Source of the DNA: Chordicoccus furentiruminis
Lineage (GTDB): Bacteria; Bacillota; Clostridia; Lachnospirales; Lachnospiraceae
DNA: 64,000 bases
Direction of reading: 5' to 3'
Assembly: GCF_019355395.1 (NCBI RefSeq)
Contig: NZ_CP048829.1
Span: 2,459,001 to 2,523,000 of the forward strand
Under the pieces are notes generated by a model. The model made no database searches, was not told the origin of the DNA, and saw only the letters and a list, made by a program, of their open reading frames with translations. Within the stretch, counting starts at the first letter, position 1. Every line of letters begins with the position of its first letter. A program made the translations under genes and the position numbers. Below, in pieces: positions 1 through 7,639 of the stretch.

Positions 1-53
1 TGCGTTAATCCTGCTTTTTCACGGAATTCTTTTATTTTTGTAACAAGTGCCAC
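1..53 (-). CDS. XRE-type helix-turn-helix regulator, 5' end only
   Basis: Only the first 17 to 18 codons are inside the window. They read as a GTG start followed by an Ala-Leu-Val-Thr-Lys-Ile-Lys-Glu-Phe-Arg-Glu-Lys-Ala-Gly-Leu-Thr run, the usual opening of an XRE/Cro-type DNA-binding domain. A GGGAG-like ribosome site sits in the last codons of the upstream gene, so the two are translationally coupled. It probably represses the operon from the operators at 481-559; that role is inferred. The call rests on a short stretch. Confidence 0.55.
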   Translation of the reverse strand, partial: MALVTKIKEFREKAGLT

Positions 54-54
54 C

Positions 55-468
55 TCATACTCCCTTCTGATCCATTACCTTGAAAATGATAATTCGCAGT
101 ATGGAAATGATGATCAGCGAAATCATAATAACCCAGCCCATGAAAGATGCAGTATTAGCTACATGCCCCAATGTGCCGCCAATAAATGCAGTCAAAACCA
201 TTGCTGATGTAAATATTTTCAGACAGATGGAGTCACATCTTTTTAAATTTGCTCTTGCAAGCTCATCGATGGGTTCTTTGTGAAATTTCCGGACTCTGTA
301 TGATATCAGGAAAATAAAACATATGATCCCTCCTGCGACAGCATTTTGAATATACGTGTAGGATTCTTTCCAATCCGTTCTTACCCAGCACCAATAGTAG
401 AATGTCAAACCAATGGTAAGAACTGCAGTTTCTGTCATCAATTCTGTAATACTGACTTTTTTATTCAT
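55..468 (-). CDS. small multi-pass membrane protein of unknown function
   Basis: A 137-residue protein with four hydrophobic stretches (about residues 12-30, 42-58, 86-104 and 112-131) and short charged loops, so an inner-membrane protein. An AGGAGG ribosome site lies just before the ATG. It ends two bases before the GTG of a small XRE regulator. Small membrane proteins paired with an XRE gene are common in Clostridia, where the regulator controls both; no enzymatic motif is visible and I do not assign a function. Confidence 0.7.
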   Translation of the reverse strand: MNKKVSITELMTETAVLTIGLTFYYWCWVRTDWKESYTYIQNAVAGGIICFIFLISYRVRKFHKEPIDELARANLKRCDSICLKIFTSAMVLTAFIGGTLGHVANTASFMGWVIMISLIIISILRIIIFKVMDQKGV

Positions 469-480
469 AATGCCTCCTGT

Positions 481-559
481 GTGATATATTTATCACTTGA
501 TGTTATAAATATATCACATTAAAATTACTTGTCAACAATTAATGTGATAAATAATTCAC
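481..559 (-). promoter_or_regulatory. promoter with three phased operator copies
   Basis: Three 16-bp near-palindromes of the form GTGATAWATWWWTCAC lie at 481-496, 502-517 and 544-559. Their starts are 21 and 42 bp apart, so they face the same side of the helix. On the minus strand a TTGACA box (530-535) and a TATATT box (508-513) are separated by 16 bp; the middle operator covers the -10 box. This is the expected layout for autoregulation by the XRE protein encoded downstream. Confidence 0.7.
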
Positions 560-814
560 TTTGTATATTCAGATATACAGTTTCCAGACCGTGATTGACA
601 GCTATGAGGACTCGATGAGTGTGTCTGATTCTGAAAGAATTGTTTAATTGCTAAGAAATGAGGCCTTAAACCGTTAAAAGGATTACAGGAAGTTGCAAAT
701 TATAAGAGCGCAAAAAGACATTATTATATACGGGTTACGCGATTAACCTATTGTGGAATGAGCTTTTTTTAAATACTATGGGACAAAAGCGTAAAGGAGA
801 AACTCAGAAACCCC
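560..814. other. non-coding or decayed stretch upstream of the MATE gene
   Basis: No convincing gene. A short open frame ending near 646 (Asp-Ser-Tyr-Glu-Asp-Ser-Met-Ser-Val-Ser) reads like the tail of a lost protein. I could not place a promoter for the transporter with confidence. A GGAG-like ribosome site at about 796-799 lies roughly 14 bases before the 815 start, which is longer than usual. Confidence 0.4.
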
Positions 815-2140
815 ATGTCAGATAAAAGATTTTTACAAGATGTGCTGCGCATCTCCATACCCGTGGCATTACAATCCATGCTGCAGTCTTCCTTTTCCAT
901 GGTCGATCAGATCATGGTCGGTCAGCTTGGAGATAAAGGTGTTGCTGCAGTTGAAATTGCCGGAAAGCCCAGTTTTATTTATGCGTTCGTCATTGGAGCA
1001 ATCAGTACGATCACAGGAATCATGATCTCGCAGTACATTGGCAACCACAACAGAGAAGCAGAGGAAAAGAGCATCTGTATCAATTTTCTGGTGATGATAT
1101 TAACCGGGCTTACCTTTCTATCTGTTTTCAGTCTTTTCCAGAATCCGTTCGTGGGAATGTTTACGGAAGAAGAGCAGGTAATCACAGAGGGCAGCACATA
1201 TCTCGGGATTATCTCATGGACATTCATTCCGCTGGGGATCTGCAACATTCTGGGGACGGCCCTGCGATGCCGGGACAAATCAACCTGGCCGCTTTATATC
1301 GGCATTTTTTCTGCTTTGCTCAATACAGTTTTAAACTACTGCTTTATATTTGGAAATTTTGGCGCGCCGCGTCTTGGAATAGCAGGCGCCGCATATGCGA
1401 GTGTCATATCCCAGGCAGCAGGAGCACTGATTTCCATCCTGTGTTTTTGCAGATTATATGGGCGGATTCGTATTTCGTTAAGCCTTGGAAAGGCAGGATA
1501 TTCGCAGTACTTTCTGATGCTTCTGCCGATTGTTTTGAATGAGTTTTTCTGGTCCGTGGGACAAAGCGTATACACATATGTTTATGGGCATATGGGAACT
1601 AATGAACTGGCAGGAATGTCGTTGACGGGCGCTGTTCAAGGCCTGACCATGGGAGCATTAAGCGGCCTGTCTCAGGCAGCCGGGATTCTGATCGGCAAAA
1701 GGCTGGGCAGCAGGGAATATGATGCTGCTTATGAGGATTCCAAAAAGCTATGCGGTCTTGGAGTGGCCGGATCACTGGTCTTCACGCTGTTATTGATTTT
1801 GATCAGAAATCCGTATGTTCAGCTGTTCAACGTATCAGGAGATGTTCGCGGAATTGGCGCAGATATTATGGCAGCATTTGCGATCCTGATGCCTGTGAAG
1901 GTACAGAATATGATACTGGGAGGCGGAATCATCCGAAGCGGCGGAAAAACGAAGTACGTCATGATGATTGACATGATGGGAACCTGGCTGATCGGCGTAC
2001 CTCTGGCGCTGCTTACAGGATTGTATTTTAAGATTCCGGTTATCTGGGTCTATTTTGTTTTATCGCAGGAAGAACTGGTCCGTTTGATCATATCTGTTTT
2101 TATGTTCAGAAGCAGAAAATGGATGCATACGCTACAATAA
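815..2140 (+). CDS. MATE-family multidrug/metabolite efflux transporter
   Basis: A 441-residue protein with about twelve hydrophobic segments in two similar halves. The N-terminus (Phe-Leu-Gln-Asp-Val-Leu-Arg-Ile-Ser-Ile-Pro-Val-Ala-Leu-Gln-Ser, then the Met-Val-Asp-Gln-Ile-Met-Val-Gly-Gln-Leu-Gly signature) is typical of bacterial NorM/DinF-like MATE proteins, which export cationic compounds using a Na+ or H+ gradient. The length is normal. It is followed after 3 bp by a LacI-type regulator, so substrate-responsive control of the pair is likely. The substrate cannot be read from sequence. Confidence 0.93.
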   Translation: MSDKRFLQDVLRISIPVALQSMLQSSFSMVDQIMVGQLGDKGVAAVEIAGKPSFIYAFVIGAISTITGIMISQYIGNHNREAEEKSICINFLVMILTGLTFLSVFSLFQNPFVGMFTEEEQVITEGSTYLGIISWTFIPLGICNILGTALRCRDKSTWPLYIGIFSALLNTVLNYCFIFGNFGAPRLGIAGAAYASVISQAAGALISILCFCRLYGRIRISLSLGKAGYSQYFLMLLPIVLNEFFWSVGQSVYTYVYGHMGTNELAGMSLTGAVQGLTMGALSGLSQAAGILIGKRLGSREYDAAYEDSKKLCGLGVAGSLVFTLLLILIRNPYVQLFNVSGDVRGIGADIMAAFAILMPVKVQNMILGGGIIRSGGKTKYVMMIDMMGTWLIGVPLALLTGLYFKIPVIWVYFVLSQEELVRLIISVFMFRSRKWMHTLQ

Positions 2141-2143
2141 CTG

Positions 2144-3163
2144 GTGATGAATATGTGGGATGAAAAGAAGATCCGGATTATTGATATTGCGGATGAATTG
2201 GGCGTCAGTACAGCGACTGTTTCCAATGTCATCCACGGCAAAACAAAAAAGATATCCGACGCAACTGTCAGACGGGTGCAGGAAAAACTCGTTGAAAGGG
2301 GATATATTCCGAATATGGCCGCGACGCTCCTTTCGCAGAACAATTCGCGGATTGTCGGAGTGGTCGTAAATAATCATCCGAAATATGAAGGACATGTTCT
2401 GGAAGACCCGTACATCAGCAGTGCGGTCAATGCGTTATCGGACGCACTGGAAAGCCATGGATATTTTTTAATGCTGAAGAAGACAAGTGACATTATGGAT
2501 ATTGTCCCCTTTGCATCCATGTGGAATATGGATGGAATGGTAATCATGGGGTTCTGCGAAGATGAGTATCAGAAGCTTCGTGACCGCATCAGGATACCAT
2601 TTGTTGTATATGACGGTTTTTTCCAGAATGACAGAAACATCTGCAACCTGATGCTGGATGATTATGACGGAGGAAGGCAGGTCGGTGCGTTCTTCAGAGA
2701 AAACGGCAGAGAGAAGATATTATTTGTAGCGGACAATTGGCTGAAACCGGATTTTGACAGATATGAGGGACTTTGCTCCGGGTATGGAAGAAAAGTGAAT
2801 TTTATGGAAGTACCTATGAGTAAAAAAGAAAGACAGGCACATTATCGGGATATCTTACCGGTATTTCGGGATTATGATTCGGTGTTTGCCGCATCGGATT
2901 ATTATGCGGTTGAAATCATGTACTTTCTGATTCACGCGGGGGTACGCGTCCCGGAAGATATCTGGGTTGTGGGATTTGACGACATGGAGCTATGCAGAAA
3001 TGTCATGCCGCAGTTATCCTCTGTCCGGCAGGATGTGTTTTTGCGCGCGGGAAAAGCAGTGGAGTATCTGGATCGGATGAAAACAGACAGAAGCTATTCG
3101 GTCACGGATAAAATTCCGGTACAGTTCGTTCCGCGGATGAGCTGTGGGAGAAGATCGTATTAA
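2144..3163 (+). CDS. LacI/GalR-family transcriptional regulator
   Basis: A 339-residue protein. Residues 10-56 form a LacI helix-turn-helix (Ile-Ile-Asp-Ile-Ala-Asp-Glu-Leu-Gly-Val-Ser-Thr-Ala-Thr-Val-Ser-Asn-Val). The rest is a periplasmic-binding-protein-like effector domain ending with the usual Gly-Phe-Asp-Asp segment near residue 278. The linker after the HTH departs from the classic hinge. It starts three bases after the MATE stop, so both are probably one transcript. The likely role is ligand-dependent control of the transporter; the ligand is unknown. Either of two adjacent Met codons, or a third at residue 4, could be the start. Confidence 0.9.
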   Translation: MMNMWDEKKIRIIDIADELGVSTATVSNVIHGKTKKISDATVRRVQEKLVERGYIPNMAATLLSQNNSRIVGVVVNNHPKYEGHVLEDPYISSAVNALSDALESHGYFLMLKKTSDIMDIVPFASMWNMDGMVIMGFCEDEYQKLRDRIRIPFVVYDGFFQNDRNICNLMLDDYDGGRQVGAFFRENGREKILFVADNWLKPDFDRYEGLCSGYGRKVNFMEVPMSKKERQAHYRDILPVFRDYDSVFAASDYYAVEIMYFLIHAGVRVPEDIWVVGFDDMELCRNVMPQLSSVRQDVFLRAGKAVEYLDRMKTDRSYSVTDKIPVQFVPRMSCGRRSY

Positions 3164-3280
3164 AAGGAATAAAGTCGGATGCAAAGTGCAATATCGCGGA
3201 GACGATTACGGATTTACGGTAAGATTCCACCGTCGCTGCGGAGAAGGCCGGGGGACAGGTGTGAGTGCCAGTGTCTCTCA

Positions 3281-3717
3281 AGTTGTCCTTTATTATAAAA
3301 AATATGCGGTGGCGTGTAAAAATGAATGATGACGGAATTCACCGTGTGGAGATACCGGAAGTACCAGTTGAGGCGATTCGTGAGGCGGTAATTAATAGCT
3401 TTGCTCACGCACGGTATGACATTGCAGCATGAAATTAGAAAAATATATGCTCTGTGTGGTGCCAAACATGTAAATGTGCCATATGTCAACGAGGAGACTG
3501 CATTTACAATGGAGTTTTCGCGTCAGGACAGAAACTTTTGGATGCACTGGGAGATGAAGAACTCTCTGCTGCAGAATTAATGGAGAGACTGGACCTTTCC
3601 TACAGGCCGGCCTGCCGGAAAAATTATCTGAATCCGGTTCTTGATCAGGAACTGATCGGGATAACGATACCTGACAAGCCGAGCAACCGAAATCAGAAAT
3701 ACAGAAAAAAGAGATAA
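3281..3717 (+). pseudogene. decayed AlbA/HATPase-type ATP-binding protein gene
   Basis: Two out-of-frame pieces belong to one family. At about 3290-3430 the translation contains the conserved Val-Glu-Ala-Ile-Arg-Glu-Ala-Val-Ile-Asn-Ser-Phe-Ala-His segment of divergent-AAA/Schlafen-AlbA_2 ATP-binding proteins and then hits a stop. At about 3520-3717 a second frame gives the C-terminal winged-helix tail of the same family (Leu-Leu-Asp-Ala-Leu-Gly-Asp-Glu-Glu-Leu-Ser ... Ile-Pro-Asp-Lys-Pro). The segment between them and the whole N-terminus are gone. Sequence from 3164 to 3280 shows no other gene. Confidence 0.75.
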
Positions 3718-3909
3718 CTTGGTCGCTCACCGATCAGGATAAGCGACTAAGATACCGACTAAGATAGAATATACACACAGTCAATTGCTGATTGTCTCGG
3801 TGCTTTTTTTGAGATTGATGCACCTGTTAATGCCGTAAGCCTATGAATGACTCTAAAATTTGACAGCTAGCGAGCATGACATTTTTGGGGCTTAAGGCAG
3901 GGACCGACC

Positions 3910-4032
3910 ATGGCTGAGAGACTGAAACTGCTCCGCAGCATGGCAGTTCGCCAAATGAAGACGATATCAGAGATTTCGCTTGAAGAACTCCGGGACTGGA
4001 AGAAAAGAAAGAAGAATAATGTGATAAGCTGA
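3910..4032 (+). CDS. short open reading frame, possibly a remnant
   Basis: Forty codons from ATG encode a highly basic peptide (Arg-Leu-Lys-Leu-Leu-Arg-Ser-Met near the start, Trp-Lys-Lys-Arg-Lys-Lys-Asn-Asn near the end). There is no clear ribosome site and no neighbour it obviously belongs to. It could be the end of a gene cut by the adjacent insertion sequence. The surrounding stretch 3718-4080 holds nothing else I recognise. Confidence 0.25.
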   Translation: MAERLKLLRSMAVRQMKTISEISLEELRDWKKRKKNNVIS

Positions 4033-4081
4033 TATGTAATGGCCATTGTCAAGGGGAAACCTGGCAAAACCACATTGGTTT

Positions 4082-4300
4082 TAACTGAGCACATCCTGAA
4101 GAAGCTCCAGACGTATCAGTCTCCGGCCTTGGCCACTCTGATATACGTGGATTCGGATCGCTCCTTACCTACAGGTCAATGGTCTGCCGAGAGCTCTGCC
4201 GTCTAAAAGCGTGGATCACGGTTTCCCGTGCCGACATAGTTTAGTCGCAGATAGCTCAGACCCATCATGAAGCTGAAGCTTCTTCAGGGTGTGCTCAGTT
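4082..4300. repeat. 28-bp inverted repeat pair beside the IS1111 transposase
   Basis: Two arms beginning near 4083 and ending near 4299 match in inverted orientation over about 28 bp with two mismatches (core TGAGCACATCCTGAAGAAGC against the reverse complement of its partner). They enclose about 160 bp without a gene. They may be subterminal repeats of the IS1111 element or relics of an older insertion. Confidence 0.6.
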
Positions 4301-4438
4301 GTAGTTGGCCGCATAGCGGCGTAAGCCGTCCTATGCGGGATCGTTACCAGAATGACAATGCGACGGTGAGGTCAAGGCCCTGCCGCCGCAGGCGGGGCAG
4401 CTTTGCTGCAGCCTTGACGGAAACGGAACAGTGTCATA
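4270..4438 (-). ncRNA. candidate bridge RNA of the IS1111-like element
   Basis: Directly after the transposase stop the DNA folds into consecutive stems. An outer near-complementary pair ATGACA/TGTCAT (about 4352 and 4438) encloses GTCAAGG/CCTTGAC (4371-4377 with 4413-4419), which itself encloses two small hairpins. Next is CCGCATAG/CTATGCGG (4309-4316 with 4331-4338) topped by CGGC/GCCG, then a CTGAAG/CTTCAG hairpin near 4272-4290. IS1111-group elements are reported to encode their guide (bridge) RNA 3' of the transposase, which fits this position. Transcription and guide loops are not shown. Confidence 0.5.
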
Positions 4439-4442
4439 TGGA

Positions 4443-5564
4443 TCATGCTGTTTCTTCCGTCATCATTCCCCACATGAAGCAGGCAAGTTCGCGGGCAATT
4501 GATGTTTTGACGACATTGACTTTTTTCCCGCACTTCAGGGTCATCCTGTAATACCTCCTGCGGAGACGTTCGTTAGCTTTGTCAGCGTAGGCAATGACTT
4601 CCGGAGGGTTTCCTTCCTGGCGGGCTTTCAGAGCCTTGGATTTGAATCCGATACTCCCGCGTCCGTAGGACTGAGCTGCTTCAACAAGGAGCCTCCTGAC
4701 ATGCGTATTGCCGGCTTTCGTGATCGGGAGTCGGTTGATCCCGTCACCGCTGGAGTCCTCACCGGGGACCAGACCGATATATGAGGCGAACTGCTGAGCT
4801 TTCTGAAACCGTTTGAAATCGCCGACTTCAACGATGACAGCAAGTGCCGTCTGCGTTTTGATGCCAAGGAAACAGCAGAGCTTCCGCACGCTTTCCCGAT
4901 AAGCGTCCTGATCAGCCAGTTCTTCGATACGCCTGTCAAGACGCTCCAGGGTATCGGTAAGTTTATCGTAAGTCAGAAGGTACTCACTAAGGATCTCTTT
5001 ATAGAGTCCCTCTGGTTCAAGGCTCCGTAGCCAGCTGAGATGAGCAGCCGTCCAATGGCTGGCACCGGCATTGTAAATAAAGCCATGGCGGAGGCAGAAC
5101 GCGAGGATCTGCTGCTTGATCTTCTTGAGTGCCAGTTTATGGTCATCCCTCATGCGGATGAACTCCTTGATCTGTTCCTCTTCGGAGGTAGGGACATGTA
5201 CCTTGTGATACGAATGATGAGCGAGGCAGCGAGCGATCACCTCAGAATCCCGCCTATCGGTCTTTTTCTTTTTCTGTACAGGCGACTTCGCCATAGTGGA
5301 AGGAGCGAGTATGATACATTCAACACCATGATCGTTCATCTGATGATATAACGTATAGCCAAGACATCCGGCTTCATAACCGCATATAAACTTACTGTCA
5401 TCGCCGTAGATTCCACGCATGCTTTCGATGTATTCAAGGACAAGCCGATAATCCGGATCAATCTTCACATAATGAGAGCAAGCATCCTCTCTGACTGTAT
5501 AGCAGCAAAGAGAAAAAGAGTTCTTGTGGACATCCATTCCGACGTAGACTGTGGTATTATTCAT
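4443..5564 (-). CDS. IS110-family transposase, IS1111 group
   Basis: A 373-residue DEDD recombinase. The N-terminal RuvC-like domain shows Gly-Met-Asp-Val-His-Lys (residues 9-14), Gly-Tyr-Glu-Ala-Gly (about 62-66) and Lys-Thr-Asp-Arg-Arg-Asp (about 101-106). The C-terminal Transposase_20 domain has the Gly-Leu-Val-Pro-Gly-Glu-Asp-Ser-Ser-Gly segment (about 266-275) with the nucleophilic serine. Length and motifs are intact, so the enzyme is probably active. It catalyses guide-RNA-directed recombination of element and target DNA. It separates a truncated ABC ATPase gene from whatever lay to the left. Confidence 0.95.
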   Translation of the reverse strand: MNNTTVYVGMDVHKNSFSLCCYTVREDACSHYVKIDPDYRLVLEYIESMRGIYGDDSKFICGYEAGCLGYTLYHQMNDHGVECIILAPSTMAKSPVQKKKKTDRRDSEVIARCLAHHSYHKVHVPTSEEEQIKEFIRMRDDHKLALKKIKQQILAFCLRHGFIYNAGASHWTAAHLSWLRSLEPEGLYKEILSEYLLTYDKLTDTLERLDRRIEELADQDAYRESVRKLCCFLGIKTQTALAVIVEVGDFKRFQKAQQFASYIGLVPGEDSSGDGINRLPITKAGNTHVRRLLVEAAQSYGRGSIGFKSKALKARQEGNPPEVIAYADKANERLRRRYYRMTLKCGKKVNVVKTSIARELACFMWGMMTEETA

Positions 5565-5670
5565 TTGGTGGCCTCCATTTGTATGCGGTAATCCCCGTTA
5601 CCATGATTGTGACGATCACAGTTTACAGGTAAATCCGCGATGTTACAAATGTGGGGCCATTACATATTGT

Positions 5671-6048
5671 CTGAACAGGAAAAGAGAGATTACGGTATTG
5701 ATTTCAAGCCACATTCTCGACGAGCTTTCCAGACTGGCAACCCATTACGGCATCATAGACCATGGACGGATGGTAAAAGAGCTCAGTGCAAAGGAGTTAA
5801 ATGCTGCCTGCCAGAAATGTGTGCGGGTGGAGGTCAGTGATACATCGGTGCTTGCGCGTGTCCTGGACGCCATGGGCGTGGAATACCAGATTATTTCAGA
5901 CACAACTGCGGATGTGTTCGCAAGTGTGAATGTAACACAGCTAACGCTGGCACTTGCAAAAGAGAAGTGCGAAGTGCTGTCCATGCAGGAACGGGATGAA
6001 AGTCTGGAGAACTATTTTCTCTCTTTGACAGGAGGTGGGGATCAGTGA
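5671..6048 (+). pseudogene. ABC transporter ATPase, C-terminal remnant
   Basis: The frame resumes in the middle of an ABC ATPase with Leu-Asn-Arg-Lys-Arg-Glu-Ile-Thr-Val-Leu-Ile-Ser-Ser-His-Ile-Leu-Asp-Glu-Leu, the H-loop region, and continues through the usual C-terminal extension of antibiotic-type transporters. Walker A, signature and Walker B regions are missing. The break coincides with the right edge of the IS1111-like element, and no matching 5' piece lies on its other side. The remnant cannot hydrolyse ATP. Its stop overlaps the GTG start of the permease. Confidence 0.85.
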
Positions 6049-6821
6049 TCAGAATGTTGCGAGCCGATTTGAAGCGTCTTTGGAAAAGTGCGGCGCTTCG
6101 TCTTTCTCTCATCGGGATGCTGGCGTTGGCGTCTGCCTTTATGGCAATACAGGCAACCTCTATGGACTATACCGTCCCACTTAGTAGGGTGATATTCCTG
6201 CCGATGAGCATGTATGGCGTATTCATGGGTGCTTTGGTCAGTGTATTTGTGGGGACGGATTTCAGCGATGGCTTCATACGCAATAAGCTGCTGGTAGCAG
6301 ATCATCGAAGCAGCCTGGTTCTTGCTCAAATCTTGGTAAGCTGCATTGCCTGTGCCATCGTGTATGCGATGGTTACCTTGTTTACCGCCGGGGTCGGACA
6401 GTTTTTCTTTGAGAATAACGTCGATAGCCTCACATTTATCCGATTTTTCTTTCTGGGGTTGGGGATGAGCCTTACAACCGGCTGCCTGTATGCTGTTATC
6501 ACCCTGCTGTTCGGCAATAAAACACAGGCGGTGATCCTGTGCATGGGCCTTGCTTTTGTAATGCTTTTTCTCGCCATGCATACCAATTCCATATTGGTGC
6601 AGCCCGAATTTAAGGATGGCGTTCTGAATCCCAAGTACGTTGGGGGAATCCGCAGATTTTTAAGCGGCATCCTCCACGATCTCAATCTCTGCGGGCAGGC
6701 GGCGCAGCTTTCTACCTGGGAGGTCTGGAATCCTGTCCGCATAGTAGTTCTGGATCTTACCATGATCGCCGGAATGTCCGCTCTGGGATGCGGGCTGTTC
6801 CGCCGGAAAAACATCAACTGA
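6045..6821 (+). CDS. ABC-2-type transporter permease
   Basis: A 258-residue membrane protein with six predicted hydrophobic segments and a cytoplasmic N-terminus, as in permeases of bacitracin/lantibiotic-type exporters. It starts at a GTG that overlaps the ATPase stop (GTGA) behind a strong AGGAGGTGGGG ribosome site. Its ATPase partner is truncated, so the transporter is very likely non-functional unless another ATPase substitutes. The gene itself shows no frameshift. Confidence 0.85.
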   Translation: MIRMLRADLKRLWKSAALRLSLIGMLALASAFMAIQATSMDYTVPLSRVIFLPMSMYGVFMGALVSVFVGTDFSDGFIRNKLLVADHRSSLVLAQILVSCIACAIVYAMVTLFTAGVGQFFFENNVDSLTFIRFFFLGLGMSLTTGCLYAVITLLFGNKTQAVILCMGLAFVMLFLAMHTNSILVQPEFKDGVLNPKYVGGIRRFLSGILHDLNLCGQAAQLSTWEVWNPVRIVVLDLTMIAGMSALGCGLFRRKNIN

Positions 6822-7034
6822 CAGCAGAAGGGCAGAGGTGAAGGAGGAACTAATAGACTAACTTCTCATCGAGGTTAGGTTCACCATGCCTAGGAGATAA
6901 GCCCGTCAATGCTGATGGAGGATGAGGTTTCATCCAACTCTATCCTGAAGCGGGTAACGAAGCATTATAATGTCATGATTGAACATAAAGCAGTCGATTA
7001 AGCACCGGCCACTCGTAGCGCCGGGTGGCCACTC
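6822..7034. other. remnant DNA between the permease and peptidase genes
   Basis: A 28-codon frame at 6915-7001 reads like the C-terminal tail of a lost protein (Ser-Ile-Leu-Lys-Arg-Val-Thr-Lys-His-Tyr-Asn-Val). It runs straight into the GGCCACTC repeats. I see no intact gene here. Confidence 0.4.
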
Positions 7035-7055
7035 TCAACGCACCCGTGGCCACTC
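7007..7055. repeat. three GGCCACTC direct repeats at 20-21 bp spacing
   Basis: GGCCACTC occurs at 7007-7014, 7027-7034 and 7048-7055, the last two within GTGGCCACTC. Evenly phased short repeats of this kind mark transposase-binding ends of IS21-like elements, so this is probably one end of a lost insertion. The third copy lies inside the 3' end of the peptidase reading frame. Confidence 0.6.
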
Positions 7056-7571
7056 GGCGGCGCAAAATGCATCCGTATTGGAAAAGGAACTGCTGTAAAC
7101 CGGCAAGACCCGTTTCCAGAACATAAGCCCGTTTACGATCAGAAGTGCTCCGAATCCAATCCTTGCTGCCCACTCGGGCAGCAGAAGTGCGATCCCGTTC
7201 ATATCTCCGCCGCCGAACAGTCCGCACAGAATACTCAGGTAAAGCGGATCGATCAAAAGAAGCGCGACCGTGATGTAATACAGAACTGCGCGAAGCAGTT
7301 TGCTCCTGGCCGTGCCGATCTTCTTTGCAAACGCCGTCAGCAAATATGCCATGCAGAAAGTTGCCACAGCACCTACAAGGCAGAAGATGCCGAGCTGCGT
7401 ATCTGTCATGCGTTCACGGAAAATATCGACCTGCACGCCAAGCCCCATAAATTTTACCTGCCGGAACACCCCTGTAAACAGGGCGTACAACAGGTGTGCT
7501 CCTTCGTGGACAAGATAATAGGCAATCACGGCCGCCAGAATACCGATGTATTGCCGTGTTCTCTTTGACAT
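7035..7571 (-). CDS. M50-like membrane metalloprotease, C-terminus altered
   Basis: From the ATG at 7571, which has a GGAG ribosome site 8 bases upstream, the product is about 178 residues. An upstream in-frame ATG at 7607 is less likely. A His-Glu-Gly-Ala-His motif lies in the first hydrophobic segment (about residues 22-26), followed by three or four more segments, resembling site-2-protease/M50 peptidases that cut within the membrane. The last 15 or so residues are encoded by the repeat block at 7027-7055 rather than family sequence, so the 3' end seems replaced by mobile-element DNA. A second metal-binding motif is not obvious, and activity is doubtful. Confidence 0.6.
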   Translation of the reverse strand: MSKRTRQYIGILAAVIAYYLVHEGAHLLYALFTGVFRQVKFMGLGVQVDIFRERMTDTQLGIFCLVGAVATFCMAYLLTAFAKKIGTARSKLLRAVLYYITVALLLIDPLYLSILCGLFGGGDMNGIALLLPEWAARIGFGALLIVNGLMFWKRVLPVYSSSFSNTDAFCAAEWPRVR

Positions 7572-7639
7572 TGTTTTTCTCCGTTTCCTTTCATTCGTAA
7601 GGTTCAATAAACTGGAAGGTAACTGTTCAGAACCCCTGC

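Larger units (their letters stand above)
4082..5670 (-). mobile_element. IS110-family (IS1111-like) insertion sequence, approximate limits
   Basis: One transposase gene (4443-5564) with long non-coding flanks. Limits are estimates: the right side must end by about 5670, where an interrupted ABC ATPase reading frame resumes; the left side is placed at the start of a 28-bp inverted repeat. IS110-family elements have no ordinary terminal repeats and make no target duplication, so exact ends need comparison with other copies. Confidence 0.7.

Noticed and set aside
4352-4438. Integron attC-like structure
   Set aside because: The nested palindromes resemble an attC fold, but there is no integrase or cassette array and the position matches an IS1111 RNA end better.
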